DNA from: an uncultured Collinsella sp.
GTDB taxonomy: Bacteria; Actinomycetota; Coriobacteriia; Coriobacteriales; Coriobacteriaceae
Length of the DNA: 64,000 nt
Assembly: GCA_900544205.1 (NCBI GenBank)
Contig: UQUG01000002.1
Coordinates: 1-64,000 of the forward strand
Reading direction: 5' to 3'
In this document: positions 47,436 through 57,076 of the stretch, piece after piece
How the letters are laid out: every line of letters starts with the position of its first letter
How positions within the stretch are numbered: position 1 is the stretch's first letter
Translations under genes and position numbers: made by a program
Notes under the pieces: generated by a model
Databases searched by the model: none
What the model was told of the DNA's origin: nothing
Seen by the model: only the letters and a program-made list of their open reading frames with translations

Positions 47436-48830
47436 ATGACCCAGGAGACGGTTACGAACGGCACTGAAGCCCTGTTCACTCGCGAAGGCATGCCTCCCGT
47501 TAAGGAAATGATCCCGTGTGCCCTTCAGCACGTACTGGCATCGTTTGCCGGCATCATTACCCCGGCGGTCATCATGGCCGGCGTCTACGGCTTTAATAGC
47601 CAGCAGAGCACCGACATCATCCAGGTCGCGCTCATTCTTTCGGCGATCGACACGGCCCTTCAGGCCTTCGCTCCCTTCCGTCGCATCGGCGGCGGCCTGC
47701 CCATCGTCATGGGCGTTTCGTTCGCGTTTCTGCCGGCCCTGCAGGCCATGGGTGCCTCGGGCTTTAGCTTTGGTGCGCTGCTGGGTGGCGAGATCGTCGG
47801 AGGCGCCGTCGCGGTCCTCTTTGGTCTGGCTTACAGCAAGATCAAGTGGCTGTTCCCGCCTGTCGTGACCGGTACGGTCATCTTCTCCATTGGCGTCTCT
47901 CTCTATCCCACGGCTGTCAAGTATATGGCCGGCGGTATGGGTACGCCGCTGTGGGGCACCCCGCAGGCCTGGTGCGTCGCTCTTATCACCTTCGCTGTGG
48001 TCTTTGCGCTCGCCAACTTTGGCAAGGGCACGCTCAAGCTGGGATCCGTGTTCTTTGGCATGATCGTTGGTATGATCGTCTCCATCCCCTTTGGCATGAT
48101 CGACTTCTCCAGCGTCGCCACCGCCCAGGTCTTCGCCCTTCCCAAGCTCATGCCCTATGCGCTCGAGTTTGATCCCGAGGTCTGCATTACCCTCGCCGTC
48201 GTGTTCCCCATGGTTGCCATCCAGGTTATCGGCGACGTCTCTGCCGCCTGCCTGGGCTCCATCGACCGTATGCCCACCGAGCGCGAGCTCTCCGGCGCTA
48301 TCGTGTCCCAGGGCCTCACCTCTATGGTCGGCGGCCTGCTGGGCGGTCTTCCCACCAGCGCCCTTGGCCAGAACGTGGGCATCATCTGCTCCAACAAGGT
48401 CGTCAACAAGTGGGTCTTTGTGATTATTGCGGCCGTCTTTGCCATCGCCGGCCTGTTCCCGCAGCTCTCTGCCGTCCTTTCCGCTATCCCGCAGCCCGTC
48501 ATCGGCGGCGCGACCGTCGGCGTCTTTGGCACCATCACCATGAACGGCGTGCGCATGTTCACCCGCGAGGGCCTCACGCAGCGCACTACCACCATCGTCG
48601 GTACCTCCGTCGTCTTTGGCCTGGGTATCTGGATGGCCGGCGGTTGCCTTGCCGGCGAGGGTATGCCCACCTGGGTGCCCACCGTCATCGGCTCCAATGC
48701 CGTAACCCCCACCGCCATCATGGCCATTGTCCTTAACCTGATTCTTCCGCAGACGCCGGTCGTGGCTCAGCACATCGATGCTGCCAAGGACGCTGCCGTG
48801 GATCTGGTCTTGCCCGAGAGCAAGAAGTAA
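47436..48830 (+). CDS. NCS2 nucleobase:cation symporter (xanthine/uric acid permease)
   Basis: A 464-residue polytopic membrane protein of the NCS2 family, which imports xanthine, uric acid or uracil with protons or cations. QHVLASFAGIITPAVIMAGV at the N terminus, QAFAPFRRIGGGLPIVMGVS, and the signature FPMVAIQVIGDVSAACLGSI are recognisable, followed by LGGLPTSALGQNVGII. At least twelve hydrophobic segments. It is the first gene of a purine catabolic run (ssnA, ygfK, ferredoxin, xanthine dehydrogenase), so xanthine or urate is the likely substrate; uracil is less likely by context. Confidence 0.92.
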   Translation: MTQETVTNGTEALFTREGMPPVKEMIPCALQHVLASFAGIITPAVIMAGVYGFNSQQSTDIIQVALILSAIDTALQAFAPFRRIGGGLPIVMGVSFAFLPALQAMGASGFSFGALLGGEIVGGAVAVLFGLAYSKIKWLFPPVVTGTVIFSIGVSLYPTAVKYMAGGMGTPLWGTPQAWCVALITFAVVFALANFGKGTLKLGSVFFGMIVGMIVSIPFGMIDFSSVATAQVFALPKLMPYALEFDPEVCITLAVVFPMVAIQVIGDVSAACLGSIDRMPTERELSGAIVSQGLTSMVGGLLGGLPTSALGQNVGIICSNKVVNKWVFVIIAAVFAIAGLFPQLSAVLSAIPQPVIGGATVGVFGTITMNGVRMFTREGLTQRTTTIVGTSVVFGLGIWMAGGCLAGEGMPTWVPTVIGSNAVTPTAIMAIVLNLILPQTPVVAQHIDAAKDAAVDLVLPESKK

Positions 48831-48847
48831 CCAATTCGGTGCTATTC

Positions 48848-48920
48848 GTCGGCGGGCGCATCGCCTCGTCCGCCGACGTCATGCGGCGCCAAGCCGCACT
48901 TCAAAGGGTTTGTCCCTTTG
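48848..48920 (+). other. Hairpin-rich gap between permease and ssnA
   Basis: GTCGGCGG/CCGCCGAC (48848-48855 / 48870-48877) and CAAAGGG/CCCTTTG (48902-48908 / 48914-48920) form two hairpins without T-tracts. They may tune read-through or mRNA stability within the operon. No small gene is seen in the 195-bp gap. Confidence 0.35.
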
Positions 48921-49025
48921 GTGAAGCGTTGACGGGAGAGGGCCCGTTTCCGGTGTAGGCCGGCGCTTCGCACTCCGCCATGTCAGAGGTGTCAAACCCC
49001 GCCCCTGATGTTGAAGGGAGCATTT

Positions 49026-50381
49026 ATGCTTCTGGTCGCTAACGGTTCCGTCTTTACCCGCAATGCTCAGGCCCCGTTCATTCCAAACGGTGCGGTCGCC
49101 ATTGACGGAGATACGATCGTCGAAGTAGGTCCCGAGTGCGAGCTCAAGGCCAAGTACCCGGATGCCGAGTACGTCGATGCCCAGGGCAACCTCATCATGC
49201 CCGGACTCATCAACTGCCACACCCACATCTACTCGGGTCTGGCCCGCGGTCTTGCCATTAAGGGCTGCAACCCCACCAACTTCCTGGAGAATCTTGAGCA
49301 GCAGTGGTGGAAGATCGACGACAATCTGACGCTCGACGGCACCAAGGCAAGCGCCTATGCCACGATTCTGGACTCCATTCGCGATGGTGTCACCACGATC
49401 TTCGACCACCACGCGAGCTTCTGCGAGATCCCGGGAAGCCTCTTTACCATTAAGGATGCAGCTCAGGAGCTGGGCATGCGTTCGTGCCTGTGCTACGAGG
49501 TCTCCGATCGCCGCGGCCAGGAAAAATGCAACCAGGCCATTGCCGAGAACGCCGAATTTGCCCAGTGGGCCGCCAAGGAGCGTCGCGATAACGACAACCA
49601 TATGATCGCCGCCATGTTTGGCGGACATGCCACCTTTACGCTTTCGGACGAGACCATGGATAAGATGGCCGAGGCCAACAACGGCCTGACCGGCTTCCAC
49701 ATCCATGTGTGCGAGGGCATGAACGACGTGTGGGATTCCCGCCTCAACCGCGGCGGCATCAGCCCCGTCGAGCGCCTGCTGCAGCACAACCTGCTGGGTC
49801 CCGACACCATGCTGGGCCACTGCATCCACGTGACGCCTGCCGAGATGGATATCGTCAAGGAGTCCGGCACCTGGCTCGTCAACAACCCCGAATCCAATAT
49901 GGGCAACGCCGTGGGCTGCGCCCCCGTGCTCGAGTTCTTCCGCCGCGGTATTCCCGTGTGCATGGGCACCGATGCCTACACCCACGATATGCTCGAGAGC
50001 CTTAAGGTCTTCCTGATCATTCAGCGCCACAACGCCGCCATGCCCAACGTGGGCTGGTGCGAGGCCATGACCATGCTGTTCGAGAACAACGCCAAGATGG
50101 CGAGCAAGTACTTCGATCGCAAGCTCGGCGTGCTCGAGGCCGGCGCTGCCGCCGACGTCATCGTCATGGACTACAAGCCCTTTACGCCGCTGAGCGAGGA
50201 GAACATCGACGGCCACATGCTCTTTGGCATGATGGGCAAAAACTGCCGCACCACCATCATCAACGGCCGCGTCCTGTACAAGGATCGCGAGTTCGTTGGC
50301 ATTGATGAGGAAAAGATCAACGCGTGGACCATGGCCGAGTCCAAGAAGCTCTGGAGCACGCTCAACGATCGCACCTACTAA
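49026..50381 (+). CDS. ssnA: SsnA-type amidohydrolase (putative aminohydrolase)
   Basis: A 451-residue metal-dependent hydrolase of the amidohydrolase superfamily (chlorohydrolase/guanine-deaminase group). The metal ligands are in NCHTHIYSGLARGL (HxH), HIHVCEGMND, MLGHCIHVT and GTDAYTHDM. SsnA homologues are found in purine catabolic clusters with ygfK and xdhD, where they are thought to act on a ring or ureide intermediate. ATG 49026 has AAGGGAG 7 bp upstream; an earlier in-frame ATG at 49008 lacks one. No signal peptide. Exact substrate is unproven. Confidence 0.9.
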   Translation: MLLVANGSVFTRNAQAPFIPNGAVAIDGDTIVEVGPECELKAKYPDAEYVDAQGNLIMPGLINCHTHIYSGLARGLAIKGCNPTNFLENLEQQWWKIDDNLTLDGTKASAYATILDSIRDGVTTIFDHHASFCEIPGSLFTIKDAAQELGMRSCLCYEVSDRRGQEKCNQAIAENAEFAQWAAKERRDNDNHMIAAMFGGHATFTLSDETMDKMAEANNGLTGFHIHVCEGMNDVWDSRLNRGGISPVERLLQHNLLGPDTMLGHCIHVTPAEMDIVKESGTWLVNNPESNMGNAVGCAPVLEFFRRGIPVCMGTDAYTHDMLESLKVFLIIQRHNAAMPNVGWCEAMTMLFENNAKMASKYFDRKLGVLEAGAAADVIVMDYKPFTPLSEENIDGHMLFGMMGKNCRTTIINGRVLYKDREFVGIDEEKINAWTMAESKKLWSTLNDRTY

Positions 50382-50396
50382 TTCACAAGTAGATTC

Positions 50397-50432
50397 ACGC
50401 GCGCCGGATGTTTCGCCGCATCTGACGCGCGT
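50397..50432 (+). other. Hairpin in the GC-rich leader before ygfK
   Basis: ACGCGCG (50397-50403) pairs with CGCGCGT (50426-50432), with GATG/CATC inside. The 149-bp gap to ygfK is very GC-rich and contains further pairing segments (GGCGCTGTGCTAGCGCTAC). A molybdenum-cofactor-type riboswitch was considered but its consensus was not recognised. Confidence 0.35.
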
Positions 50433-50530
50433 ATAGGCGGCCTCCGCGGGGTCGCCGGCGCTGTGCTAGCGCTACACCGTATTTGCGCCCGCCGCGCGGT
50501 CTCGCCGGGCGTTACAGAGAGGAGCTCATT

Positions 50531-53530
50531 ATGAGCGACATCATGAGGCCGATCCCGTTTTCGCAGCTGATGAACTGGATCATCGAGGAGCACAAGACCC
50601 AGGGCGCCGTCTTTGGCGTGCGCAAGATGGTCACGACCAACCAGGAGGGCGCGCTTCCCATTTTTGACGAGCGCATCGAGACTCCGTTTGGCCCGGCCGC
50701 CGGTCCCAATACGCAGCTTGCCCAAAACATCGTGGCATCCTACGTGGCCGGTTCCCGCTTCTTTGAGCTCAAGACCGTTCAGGTTATGGACGGCGAGGAG
50801 CTCTCCAAGTGCGTCAACAAGCCCTGCATTGTGGCGCAGGACGAGTGCTACAACTGCGAGTGGTCGACCGAGCTCGAGGTTCCGCAGGCTTTTGCCGAGT
50901 ACGTGAAGGCATGGTTTGCCTGCCACCTGATCGCTCGCGAGTACGGCCTGGGCAGCCCGGACGGTTTTGTCTTTAACATGTCCGTGGGCTATGACCTCGA
51001 GGGCATCAAGAGCCCCAAGGTCGATGCCTACATCGAGGGCATGAAGGACGCCAGCGGCTCCGATGTCTGGAACGAGTGCCGTGCGTGGGCGCTTGCCAAC
51101 CTGGACAAGTTTGAGCATGTCGACGCCGCGTTTGTCGAGTCCATCCCGGCGCGCGTGTCCAACTCCATCACCGAGTCCACGCTGCATGGCTGCCCGCCGG
51201 CCGAGATCGAGCGCATCGCGACCTATCTGATCACCGAGAAGGGCCTCAACACCTACATCAAGTGCAACCCCACGCTGCTGGGCTATGAGTTTGCCCGTCA
51301 GCGCCTCAACGAGCTGGGCTTTGACTACATCGTCTTCGATGACACGCACTTCCGCGAGGACCTGCAGTGGGCCGATGCCGTGCCCATGTTCGAGCGCCTG
51401 ATTGCCCTGTGCGCCGAGCGCGGCCTGGAGTTCGGCGTCAAGCTGACCAACACGTTCCCCGTCGACGTGACGAGGAACGAGCTGCCCTCCACCGAGATGT
51501 ACATGTCCGGCCGTTCGCTGTTCTCGCTGACCATCGAGGCCGCCCGTCGCATTACCGAGCAGTTCGATGGCAAGCTGCGCATTAGCTACTCTGGCGGTGC
51601 TACGGTCTACAACATCCGCGCCCTGTACGATGCCGGCATTTGGCCCGTCACCCTGGCGACCGACGTACTCAAGCCTGGTGGCTACGAGCGCTTTAGCCAG
51701 ATGGCTGGCGAGTTTACCGACCTGGATGGCAAGCCGTTCGCGGGCGTCTCTCTCGAGGCCGTGACTGCGATCCAGACCGACTCGCTCACCAACCCGCTCT
51801 ACAAGAAGCCGCTGCGCCCGCTGCCCGACCGCAAGGTCGCCGGCAAGAGCCCGCTTTCCGACTGCTTTACCACGCCGTGCCGCACGAGCTGCCCCATCCA
51901 GCAGGATATTCCCGCCTATCTGGCGGCTGTTGACGAGGGCCGCTACGAGGACGCACTCAACATCATCATCGAGCGCAACGCCCTGCCGTTCATCACCGGT
52001 ACCATCTGCCCGCATCCCTGCGGCCGTGCCTGCGAGCGTGCGTTCTACGAGCCCGAGGGCGCCCAGATCCGCGCCAGCAAGCTCAAGGCCGCCCGCGAGG
52101 CCATGACGGCCGTGCTGCCCAAGCTGCGCGCCCAGGCCATCGCCAACGACGGCGAGCGCAACGTTGCCGTTATCGGCGGCGGCCCGGCCGGCCTGGCGAC
52201 GGCGTTCTTCCTGACGCGTGCCGGCGTGCCCGTCACCATCTTCGAGGCCCGCGATTCGCTCGGCGGCGTGGTCCGTCACGTGATCCCCGAGTTCCGTATC
52301 GCCAGTGACGATATCTCTCACGATGCCGAGCTCTGCTTGGCCTTTGGCGCCAAGGTACAGCTCAATGCTCGCGTGGATTCCATTGAAGAGCTCAAGGCCC
52401 AGGGCTTTACCAACGTGGTCGTGGCCACCGGTGCCTGGATGCCCGGCTCTGCGGGCTTGGGCGAGGGTGCCGAGCTCGACGTGCTGGAGTTCCTCGAGGC
52501 CGCCAAGAAGGGCGAGAAGCTCGAGCTGGGCGAGGATGTCGTAGTCATTGGCGCCGGTAACACCGCTATGGATGCGGCTCGCGTGGCCAAGCGCCTGGCT
52601 GGTGTGAAGAACGTGCGTCTGGTGTATCGTCGCACCAAGAAGCAGATGCCCGCCGACGAGGAAGAGCTTGATCTTGCTCTTGCCGACGGCGTTGAGTTCT
52701 GCGAGCTGCTGGCGCCCAAGGCACTCAACGGCGCCGTGCTGACCTGCGACGTTATGGGGCTTGGCGAGCCGGATGCAAGCGGCCGCCGCAGCCCCGTCGC
52801 CACGGGCGAGACCGTCGAGCTTCCCGCCACCACGGTGATCTGCGCCGTGGGCGAGGGCATCGATGCCAGCCTGTACGACGCCGCGGGCGTCGAGCACGAC
52901 CGTCGCGGCCGCCTTGCCGCCACCTCCACCGGCGTCGAGGGCGTTTGGGCTGCCGGTGACTGCCGTCGCGGTCCGGCCACCGTGGTCGAGGCTATCGCCG
53001 ACGCCGCCGAGGTCGCCCGCGCCATCGCCGGCGTGGACTTTAACAAGTACGCCGACTGCAACGAGCAGGCCGGCCGCGAGGACACCTGCTACGAGCGCAA
53101 GGGGTCGCTGTGCCGCGACAAGCGCAACTGCACCAAGACCCGCTGCCTGGGCTGCGGCTCGGTGTGCGAGGTCTGCTGCGATGTGTGCCCCAACCGCGCC
53201 AACGTGGCCATTAAGGTTCCGGGTCTGGACAAGCACCAGGTCATCCATGTCGACGGCATGTGCAACGAGTGCGGCAACTGCGCCGTGTTCTGCCCCTACC
53301 AGGAGGGTCGTCCCTACAAGGACAAGCTCACCCTGTTCTGGAGCGAGCAGGACATGGAGAACTCCGAGAACGAGGGCTTCCTGGCCGTGGGCGAGGATCA
53401 CTTTAAGGTCCGCGTCGCCGGCACGGTCCGCACCGTCTCGGTCGATGCCGTCAACACCGGTCTTCCCGAGGCCGTCCGCCTGACCATCAGGGCCGTGCGC
53501 GACAACTATTCGTACCTTCTTAAGAAATAG
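50531..53530 (+). CDS. ygfK: YgfK-type FAD/Fe-S oxidoreductase (putative selenate reductase subunit)
   Basis: A 999-residue modular flavoprotein. The N-terminal half begins with FSQLMNWIIEEHKTQGAVFG and is dihydroorotate-dehydrogenase-like; the middle has GltD-like cluster cysteines (CFTTPCRTSCPIQQDIPAYL) and the FAD motif VAVIGGGPAGLATAFFLTRA (about 52160), a second Rossmann motif VVIGAGNTAMDAA, and a C-terminal ferredoxin domain (CNECGNCAVFCPY). YgfK is named for selenate reduction in E. coli but occurs in purine or uric acid catabolic clusters, where it would pass electrons to or from the xanthine dehydrogenase. ATG 50531 with AGAGGAG upstream. Confidence 0.93.
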   Translation: MSDIMRPIPFSQLMNWIIEEHKTQGAVFGVRKMVTTNQEGALPIFDERIETPFGPAAGPNTQLAQNIVASYVAGSRFFELKTVQVMDGEELSKCVNKPCIVAQDECYNCEWSTELEVPQAFAEYVKAWFACHLIAREYGLGSPDGFVFNMSVGYDLEGIKSPKVDAYIEGMKDASGSDVWNECRAWALANLDKFEHVDAAFVESIPARVSNSITESTLHGCPPAEIERIATYLITEKGLNTYIKCNPTLLGYEFARQRLNELGFDYIVFDDTHFREDLQWADAVPMFERLIALCAERGLEFGVKLTNTFPVDVTRNELPSTEMYMSGRSLFSLTIEAARRITEQFDGKLRISYSGGATVYNIRALYDAGIWPVTLATDVLKPGGYERFSQMAGEFTDLDGKPFAGVSLEAVTAIQTDSLTNPLYKKPLRPLPDRKVAGKSPLSDCFTTPCRTSCPIQQDIPAYLAAVDEGRYEDALNIIIERNALPFITGTICPHPCGRACERAFYEPEGAQIRASKLKAAREAMTAVLPKLRAQAIANDGERNVAVIGGGPAGLATAFFLTRAGVPVTIFEARDSLGGVVRHVIPEFRIASDDISHDAELCLAFGAKVQLNARVDSIEELKAQGFTNVVVATGAWMPGSAGLGEGAELDVLEFLEAAKKGEKLELGEDVVVIGAGNTAMDAARVAKRLAGVKNVRLVYRRTKKQMPADEEELDLALADGVEFCELLAPKALNGAVLTCDVMGLGEPDASGRRSPVATGETVELPATTVICAVGEGIDASLYDAAGVEHDRRGRLAATSTGVEGVWAAGDCRRGPATVVEAIADAAEVARAIAGVDFNKYADCNEQAGREDTCYERKGSLCRDKRNCTKTRCLGCGSVCEVCCDVCPNRANVAIKVPGLDKHQVIHVDGMCNECGNCAVFCPYQEGRPYKDKLTLFWSEQDMENSENEGFLAVGEDHFKVRVAGTVRTVSVDAVNTGLPEAVRLTIRAVRDNYSYLLKK

Positions 53531-53541
53531 GCGAGTCTCTT

Positions 53542-54021
53542 ATGGCCAAATCCATTCAACATAACGTGGCCTACGTTGCCTGCGGAAGCGGCTGCGCCTC
53601 TGCAGGCGGCGACGCCCGCTGCAGCGAAGGCTGCATTGGCTGTGGCGCCTGCGTCACGGCCTGCCCCCACGGCGCCATTGCGCTGGTCGATGGCGTCGCC
53701 CGCGTGGACCGCTCCAAGTGCACGGGCTGTGGTCTGTGCGGTATGGCGTGCCCGCAGCACGTGATCGCCTTTGTTCCCGGCTATCAGAACATTCTGGTGC
53801 GCTGCAACAACACCGATAAGGGCGCCATCGCCCGCAAGATTTGCGACACGAGCTGCATCGGTTGCGGCATGTGCGCCAAAAAGTGCCCTGCCGGCGCCAT
53901 CCGCATCGAGGACAACTGCGCCCACATCGACGGCGCGGACTGCCTGTCGTGCGGCATGTGCGCCGTTGTGTGCCCGCATGGCGCCATCCACGACCGCACC
54001 GGCATCGCCGCCGGCGTGTAG
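53542..54021 (+). CDS. 4Fe-4S polyferredoxin, electron-transfer partner of YgfK and XDH
   Basis: A 159-residue protein dominated by cysteines. It carries four CxxCxxCxxxC-type motifs (CIGCGACVTACP, CTGCGLCGMACP, CIGCGMCAKKCP, CLSCGMCAVVCP), enough for four [4Fe-4S] clusters. An additional Cys-rich N terminus (YVACGSGCASAGG) may bind another. It sits 11 bp after ygfK and 12 bp before the xanthine dehydrogenase gene and most likely wires the two. It resembles the RnfB/HdrA-type multi-cluster ferredoxins in domain content; no quinone or membrane anchor is seen. Confidence 0.88.
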   Translation: MAKSIQHNVAYVACGSGCASAGGDARCSEGCIGCGACVTACPHGAIALVDGVARVDRSKCTGCGLCGMACPQHVIAFVPGYQNILVRCNNTDKGAIARKICDTSCIGCGMCAKKCPAGAIRIEDNCAHIDGADCLSCGMCAVVCPHGAIHDRTGIAAGV

Positions 54022-54033
54022 AAGGGAATCACC

Positions 54034-56811
54034 ATGGCACAGGAATTCACTTTTACCGTTAACGGCGTGGAGCGCACGACGACGCAGAACAAGCCGTTGC
54101 TGCGCTACCTACGCGACGACCTGCACATTCACTCCGCCAAGGACGGCTGCTCCGAGGGCGCGTGCGGTACCTGCACCATCCACGTGGACGGTGCGGCCGT
54201 CAAGGCGTGCGTACTGACCACCGCGCTTGCCGCCGGCCGCAACATCGTGACCGTCGAGGGCCTGCCCCAGGACGTGCGCGAGGCCTTTGTGTACGCCTTT
54301 GGCGCCGTGGGCGCCGTGCAGTGCGGCTTTTGCATCCCCGGCATGGTCATGGCGGGCGCAGCGCTCATCGCCGAGGACCCCGAGCCCACCGAGGAACAGA
54401 TCAAGTACGCCATCCGCGGCAACGTCTGCCGCTGCACCGGCTACAAGAAGATCATCGAGGGCATTTCGCTGGCGGCTGCGGTGCTCCGCGGCGAAAAGCA
54501 GATCGACGAGGACCTGGAGCGCGGCGATGACTACGGCGTGGGCAAGCGCGCCTTCCGTGTCGACGTGCGCAAGAAGGTGCTCGGTGAGGGCAAGTATCCC
54601 GACGACATCGACGAGCTCGATCAGCCGGGCCTGACCTACGCCAGCGCCGTGCGCTCCAAGTATCCGCGCGCCCGCGTGCTCTCCATCGACACCTCCAAGG
54701 CCGAGGCCCTGCCCGGTGTGGTGGGCATCCTGCGCGCCGAGGACGTGCCGGTCAACCAGGTCGGCCACCTTATCCAGGACTGGGACGTCATGATCGCTCA
54801 GGGCGATATCACCCGTTGCGTGGGCGATGCCATCGTGCTGGTGGTCGCCGAGGACGAGGCGACGCTCGAGAAGGCCAAGAAGCTCGTAAAGATTGACTAC
54901 GAGCCGCTGGAGCCCGTGCGCAACATTGTCGAGGCCAGGGCCGCCGACGCCCCGCGCCTGCACGACAGCTTCTTTGCCTTTGGCAACACGGTGGAGCTCA
55001 AGGACAACGTGTGCCAGAGCCGTCATGTGACGCGCGGCGACGCCGCCAAGGCGCTGGCCGAAAGCGCATTCACCGTGACGCAGCGCTTTACCACGCCCTT
55101 TACCGAGCATGCCTTCTTGGAGCCCGAGTGCGCCGTCGCCTTCCCGTACAAGAACGGCGTCAAGGTGCAGTCGACCGACCAGGGTGCCTACGATACGCGC
55201 AAAGAGTGCGCCCACATGTTTGGCTGGGACAACGAGCCCGAGCGCGTGGTCGTCGAGACCATGCTCGTGGGTGGCGGCTTTGGCGGCAAGGAGGACGTGT
55301 CCATTCAGCATCTGGCCGCGCTCGCCGCCTATAAGTTTCAGCGTCCTGTGAAGTGCAAGCTCACGCGTGCCGAGTCACTCGCGTTCCATCCCAAGCGCCA
55401 TGCCATGGACGGTACCTTTACACTGGGTTGCGACGCCGAGGGCAACTTTACCGGTCTGGATTGCGAGATCAACTTTGATACCGGCGCCTATGCGTCGCTG
55501 TGTGGCCCGGTGCTCGAGCGCGCCTGTACGCATGCCGTCGGCCCCTACAAGTACCAGAACACCGACATTCGCGGTTTTGGCTACTACACCAACAACCCGC
55601 CCGCCGGCGCGTACCGCGGCTTTGGCGTTTGCCAGTCCGAGTTTGCGCTCGAGAGTCTGATCGACTTGCTGGCAGAGAAGGTCGGCCTGGATCCGTGGGA
55701 GATCCGCTACCGTAACGCCATCGAGCCGGGCGAGGTCCTGCCCAACGGCCAGATTGCCGACTGCTCCACGGCGCTTAAGGAGACACTGCTCGAGGTCAAG
55801 GATGCCTACTACGCGCATCCCGGCCACGCCGGCATTGCCTGCGCTATGAAGAACGCTGGCGTGGGCGTTGGCCTGCCCGACGCCGGCCGCTGCAAGATTC
55901 GCGTCGAGAACGGCGTGGCCGTGGTCTATGCCGCCACGTCCGACATCGGCCAGGGCTGCAACACCGTCTTTTTGCAGGACGTTGCCGAGGCCTGCGGTCT
56001 GCCGCTTCGCTGCATTGCCAACGGCGAGTGCTCCACCGAGAACGCTCCCGACTCCGGCACCACGTCTGGCTCGCGTCAGACGGTCGTGACCGGCGAGGCC
56101 GTGCGCGGTGCCGCCTTCCTGCTGCGCGATGCCATGCTTGACATCGAGGCCGGCAAGTCTGCGCCCGCCGCTCCCGTGAATGCACATGGCGACGGCGTCA
56201 AGATCGAGTACGACGACGGTCGCGCCTATCAGCTGCACACGCAGGAGCTCGTCGCTGGTCAGGGTATGCATCCTCAGGATCCCGCGGCCGCCATCAAGGC
56301 ACTCGAGGGATGCGAGTTTGGCTACGTGTACTTGGAGCCGACCGACAAGCTGGGTGCGGATGTTCCCAACCCCAAGAGCCACATCTGCTACGGCTTTGCC
56401 ACGCATGTGGTCATTTTGGACGATGACGGCCTCGTGAGCGAGGTCTATGCTGCGCACGATTCCGGCAAGGTGGTCAACCCCATCTCCATCCAGGGTCAGA
56501 TCGAAGGCGGCGTGCTCATGGGTATGGGCTATGCGCTTACCGAGGACTGGCCGCTCAAGGACTGCGTGCCCCAGGCAAGGTACGGCACGCTCGGGTTGTT
56601 CCGCGCGCCCGAGATTCCGGATATCCACGCCATCTACGTGGAGAAGGACGAACTGCTGCCCGTGGCATACGGCGGCAAGGGCATCGGCGAGATCGCAACG
56701 ATCCCCACGGCGCCCGCCGTGCAGAACGCCTATCGCGCATTCGACGGCAAGCTGCGTCCGGATCTGCCCATGGTGGATACGCCGTACAGCCGCGCCCGTC
56801 ACCGTGGGTAG
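54034..56811 (+). CDS. xdhD: Selenium-dependent-type xanthine dehydrogenase (molybdenum hydroxylase)
   Basis: A 925-residue molybdenum hydroxylase that combines the [2Fe-2S] and molybdopterin domains in one chain. Plant-type ferredoxin cysteines (CSEGACGTC, residues 39-47) and the second cluster (CGFCIPGMV...CRCTGY) lie N-terminally; the molybdenum domain contains QGAYDTRKE, GGGFGGKED, AYRGFGVCQ and the glutamate of GGKGIGEIA. There is no FAD domain, as in the XdhD class, so YgfK and the polyferredoxin probably act as its redox partners. The class is associated with labile selenium but this cannot be seen in sequence. Likely interconverts purines such as xanthine and urate. Confidence 0.93.
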   Translation: MAQEFTFTVNGVERTTTQNKPLLRYLRDDLHIHSAKDGCSEGACGTCTIHVDGAAVKACVLTTALAAGRNIVTVEGLPQDVREAFVYAFGAVGAVQCGFCIPGMVMAGAALIAEDPEPTEEQIKYAIRGNVCRCTGYKKIIEGISLAAAVLRGEKQIDEDLERGDDYGVGKRAFRVDVRKKVLGEGKYPDDIDELDQPGLTYASAVRSKYPRARVLSIDTSKAEALPGVVGILRAEDVPVNQVGHLIQDWDVMIAQGDITRCVGDAIVLVVAEDEATLEKAKKLVKIDYEPLEPVRNIVEARAADAPRLHDSFFAFGNTVELKDNVCQSRHVTRGDAAKALAESAFTVTQRFTTPFTEHAFLEPECAVAFPYKNGVKVQSTDQGAYDTRKECAHMFGWDNEPERVVVETMLVGGGFGGKEDVSIQHLAALAAYKFQRPVKCKLTRAESLAFHPKRHAMDGTFTLGCDAEGNFTGLDCEINFDTGAYASLCGPVLERACTHAVGPYKYQNTDIRGFGYYTNNPPAGAYRGFGVCQSEFALESLIDLLAEKVGLDPWEIRYRNAIEPGEVLPNGQIADCSTALKETLLEVKDAYYAHPGHAGIACAMKNAGVGVGLPDAGRCKIRVENGVAVVYAATSDIGQGCNTVFLQDVAEACGLPLRCIANGECSTENAPDSGTTSGSRQTVVTGEAVRGAAFLLRDAMLDIEAGKSAPAAPVNAHGDGVKIEYDDGRAYQLHTQELVAGQGMHPQDPAAAIKALEGCEFGYVYLEPTDKLGADVPNPKSHICYGFATHVVILDDDGLVSEVYAAHDSGKVVNPISIQGQIEGGVLMGMGYALTEDWPLKDCVPQARYGTLGLFRAPEIPDIHAIYVEKDELLPVAYGGKGIGEIATIPTAPAVQNAYRAFDGKLRPDLPMVDTPYSRARHRG

Positions 56812-56874
56812 GGCGCAGACGGCATTGCTGATGGGCTGTTCGCGCACAACACCAACTGTATATGCTGCACCTTT

Positions 56875-56907
56875 GGCCCCGGCTCCATCGCGAGCCGGGG
56901 CCTTTTG
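56875..56907 (+). terminator. Intrinsic terminator after xdhD
   Basis: GGCCCCGGCT pairs with AGCCGGGGCC and is followed by TTTTG. It closes the purine catabolic operon. Confidence 0.92.
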
Positions 56908-56913
56908 TTTGGA

Positions 56914-57010
56914 GCGGAAACTGTGTTCCGGATTCAAGCCTCAGAATGGGATGAACGGATGGCATGTTTGGCGGAAACTACGGCCCAGTTTTTGGCTCCA
57001 GAACGGGATG
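56914..57010. repeat. Two-unit direct repeat with 57-bp period
   Basis: GCGGAAACT begins at 56914 and 56971, and CAGAAYGGGATG at 56942 and 56999; both pairs are exactly 57 bp apart, with the sequence between more diverged. The stretch is noncoding, after the xdhD terminator. A third partial GCATTTTCCGG-type extension follows the second unit. Confidence 0.5.
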
Positions 57011-57076
57011 CATTTTCCGGAACGGTCCACGTGCGGTGGTGTACCGCCCCTTTCGTGTGCGCCGCTTGTCGAATTA

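Noticed and set aside
50382..50530. Molybdenum cofactor riboswitch before ygfK
   Set aside because: The region is GC-rich and structured, but I could not match the conserved Moco core; a covariance search would be needed.
50378..53401. Long minus-strand open frame opposite ygfK
   Set aside because: Antisense shadow with low-complexity translation; the plus strand encodes clear flavin and Fe-S motifs.
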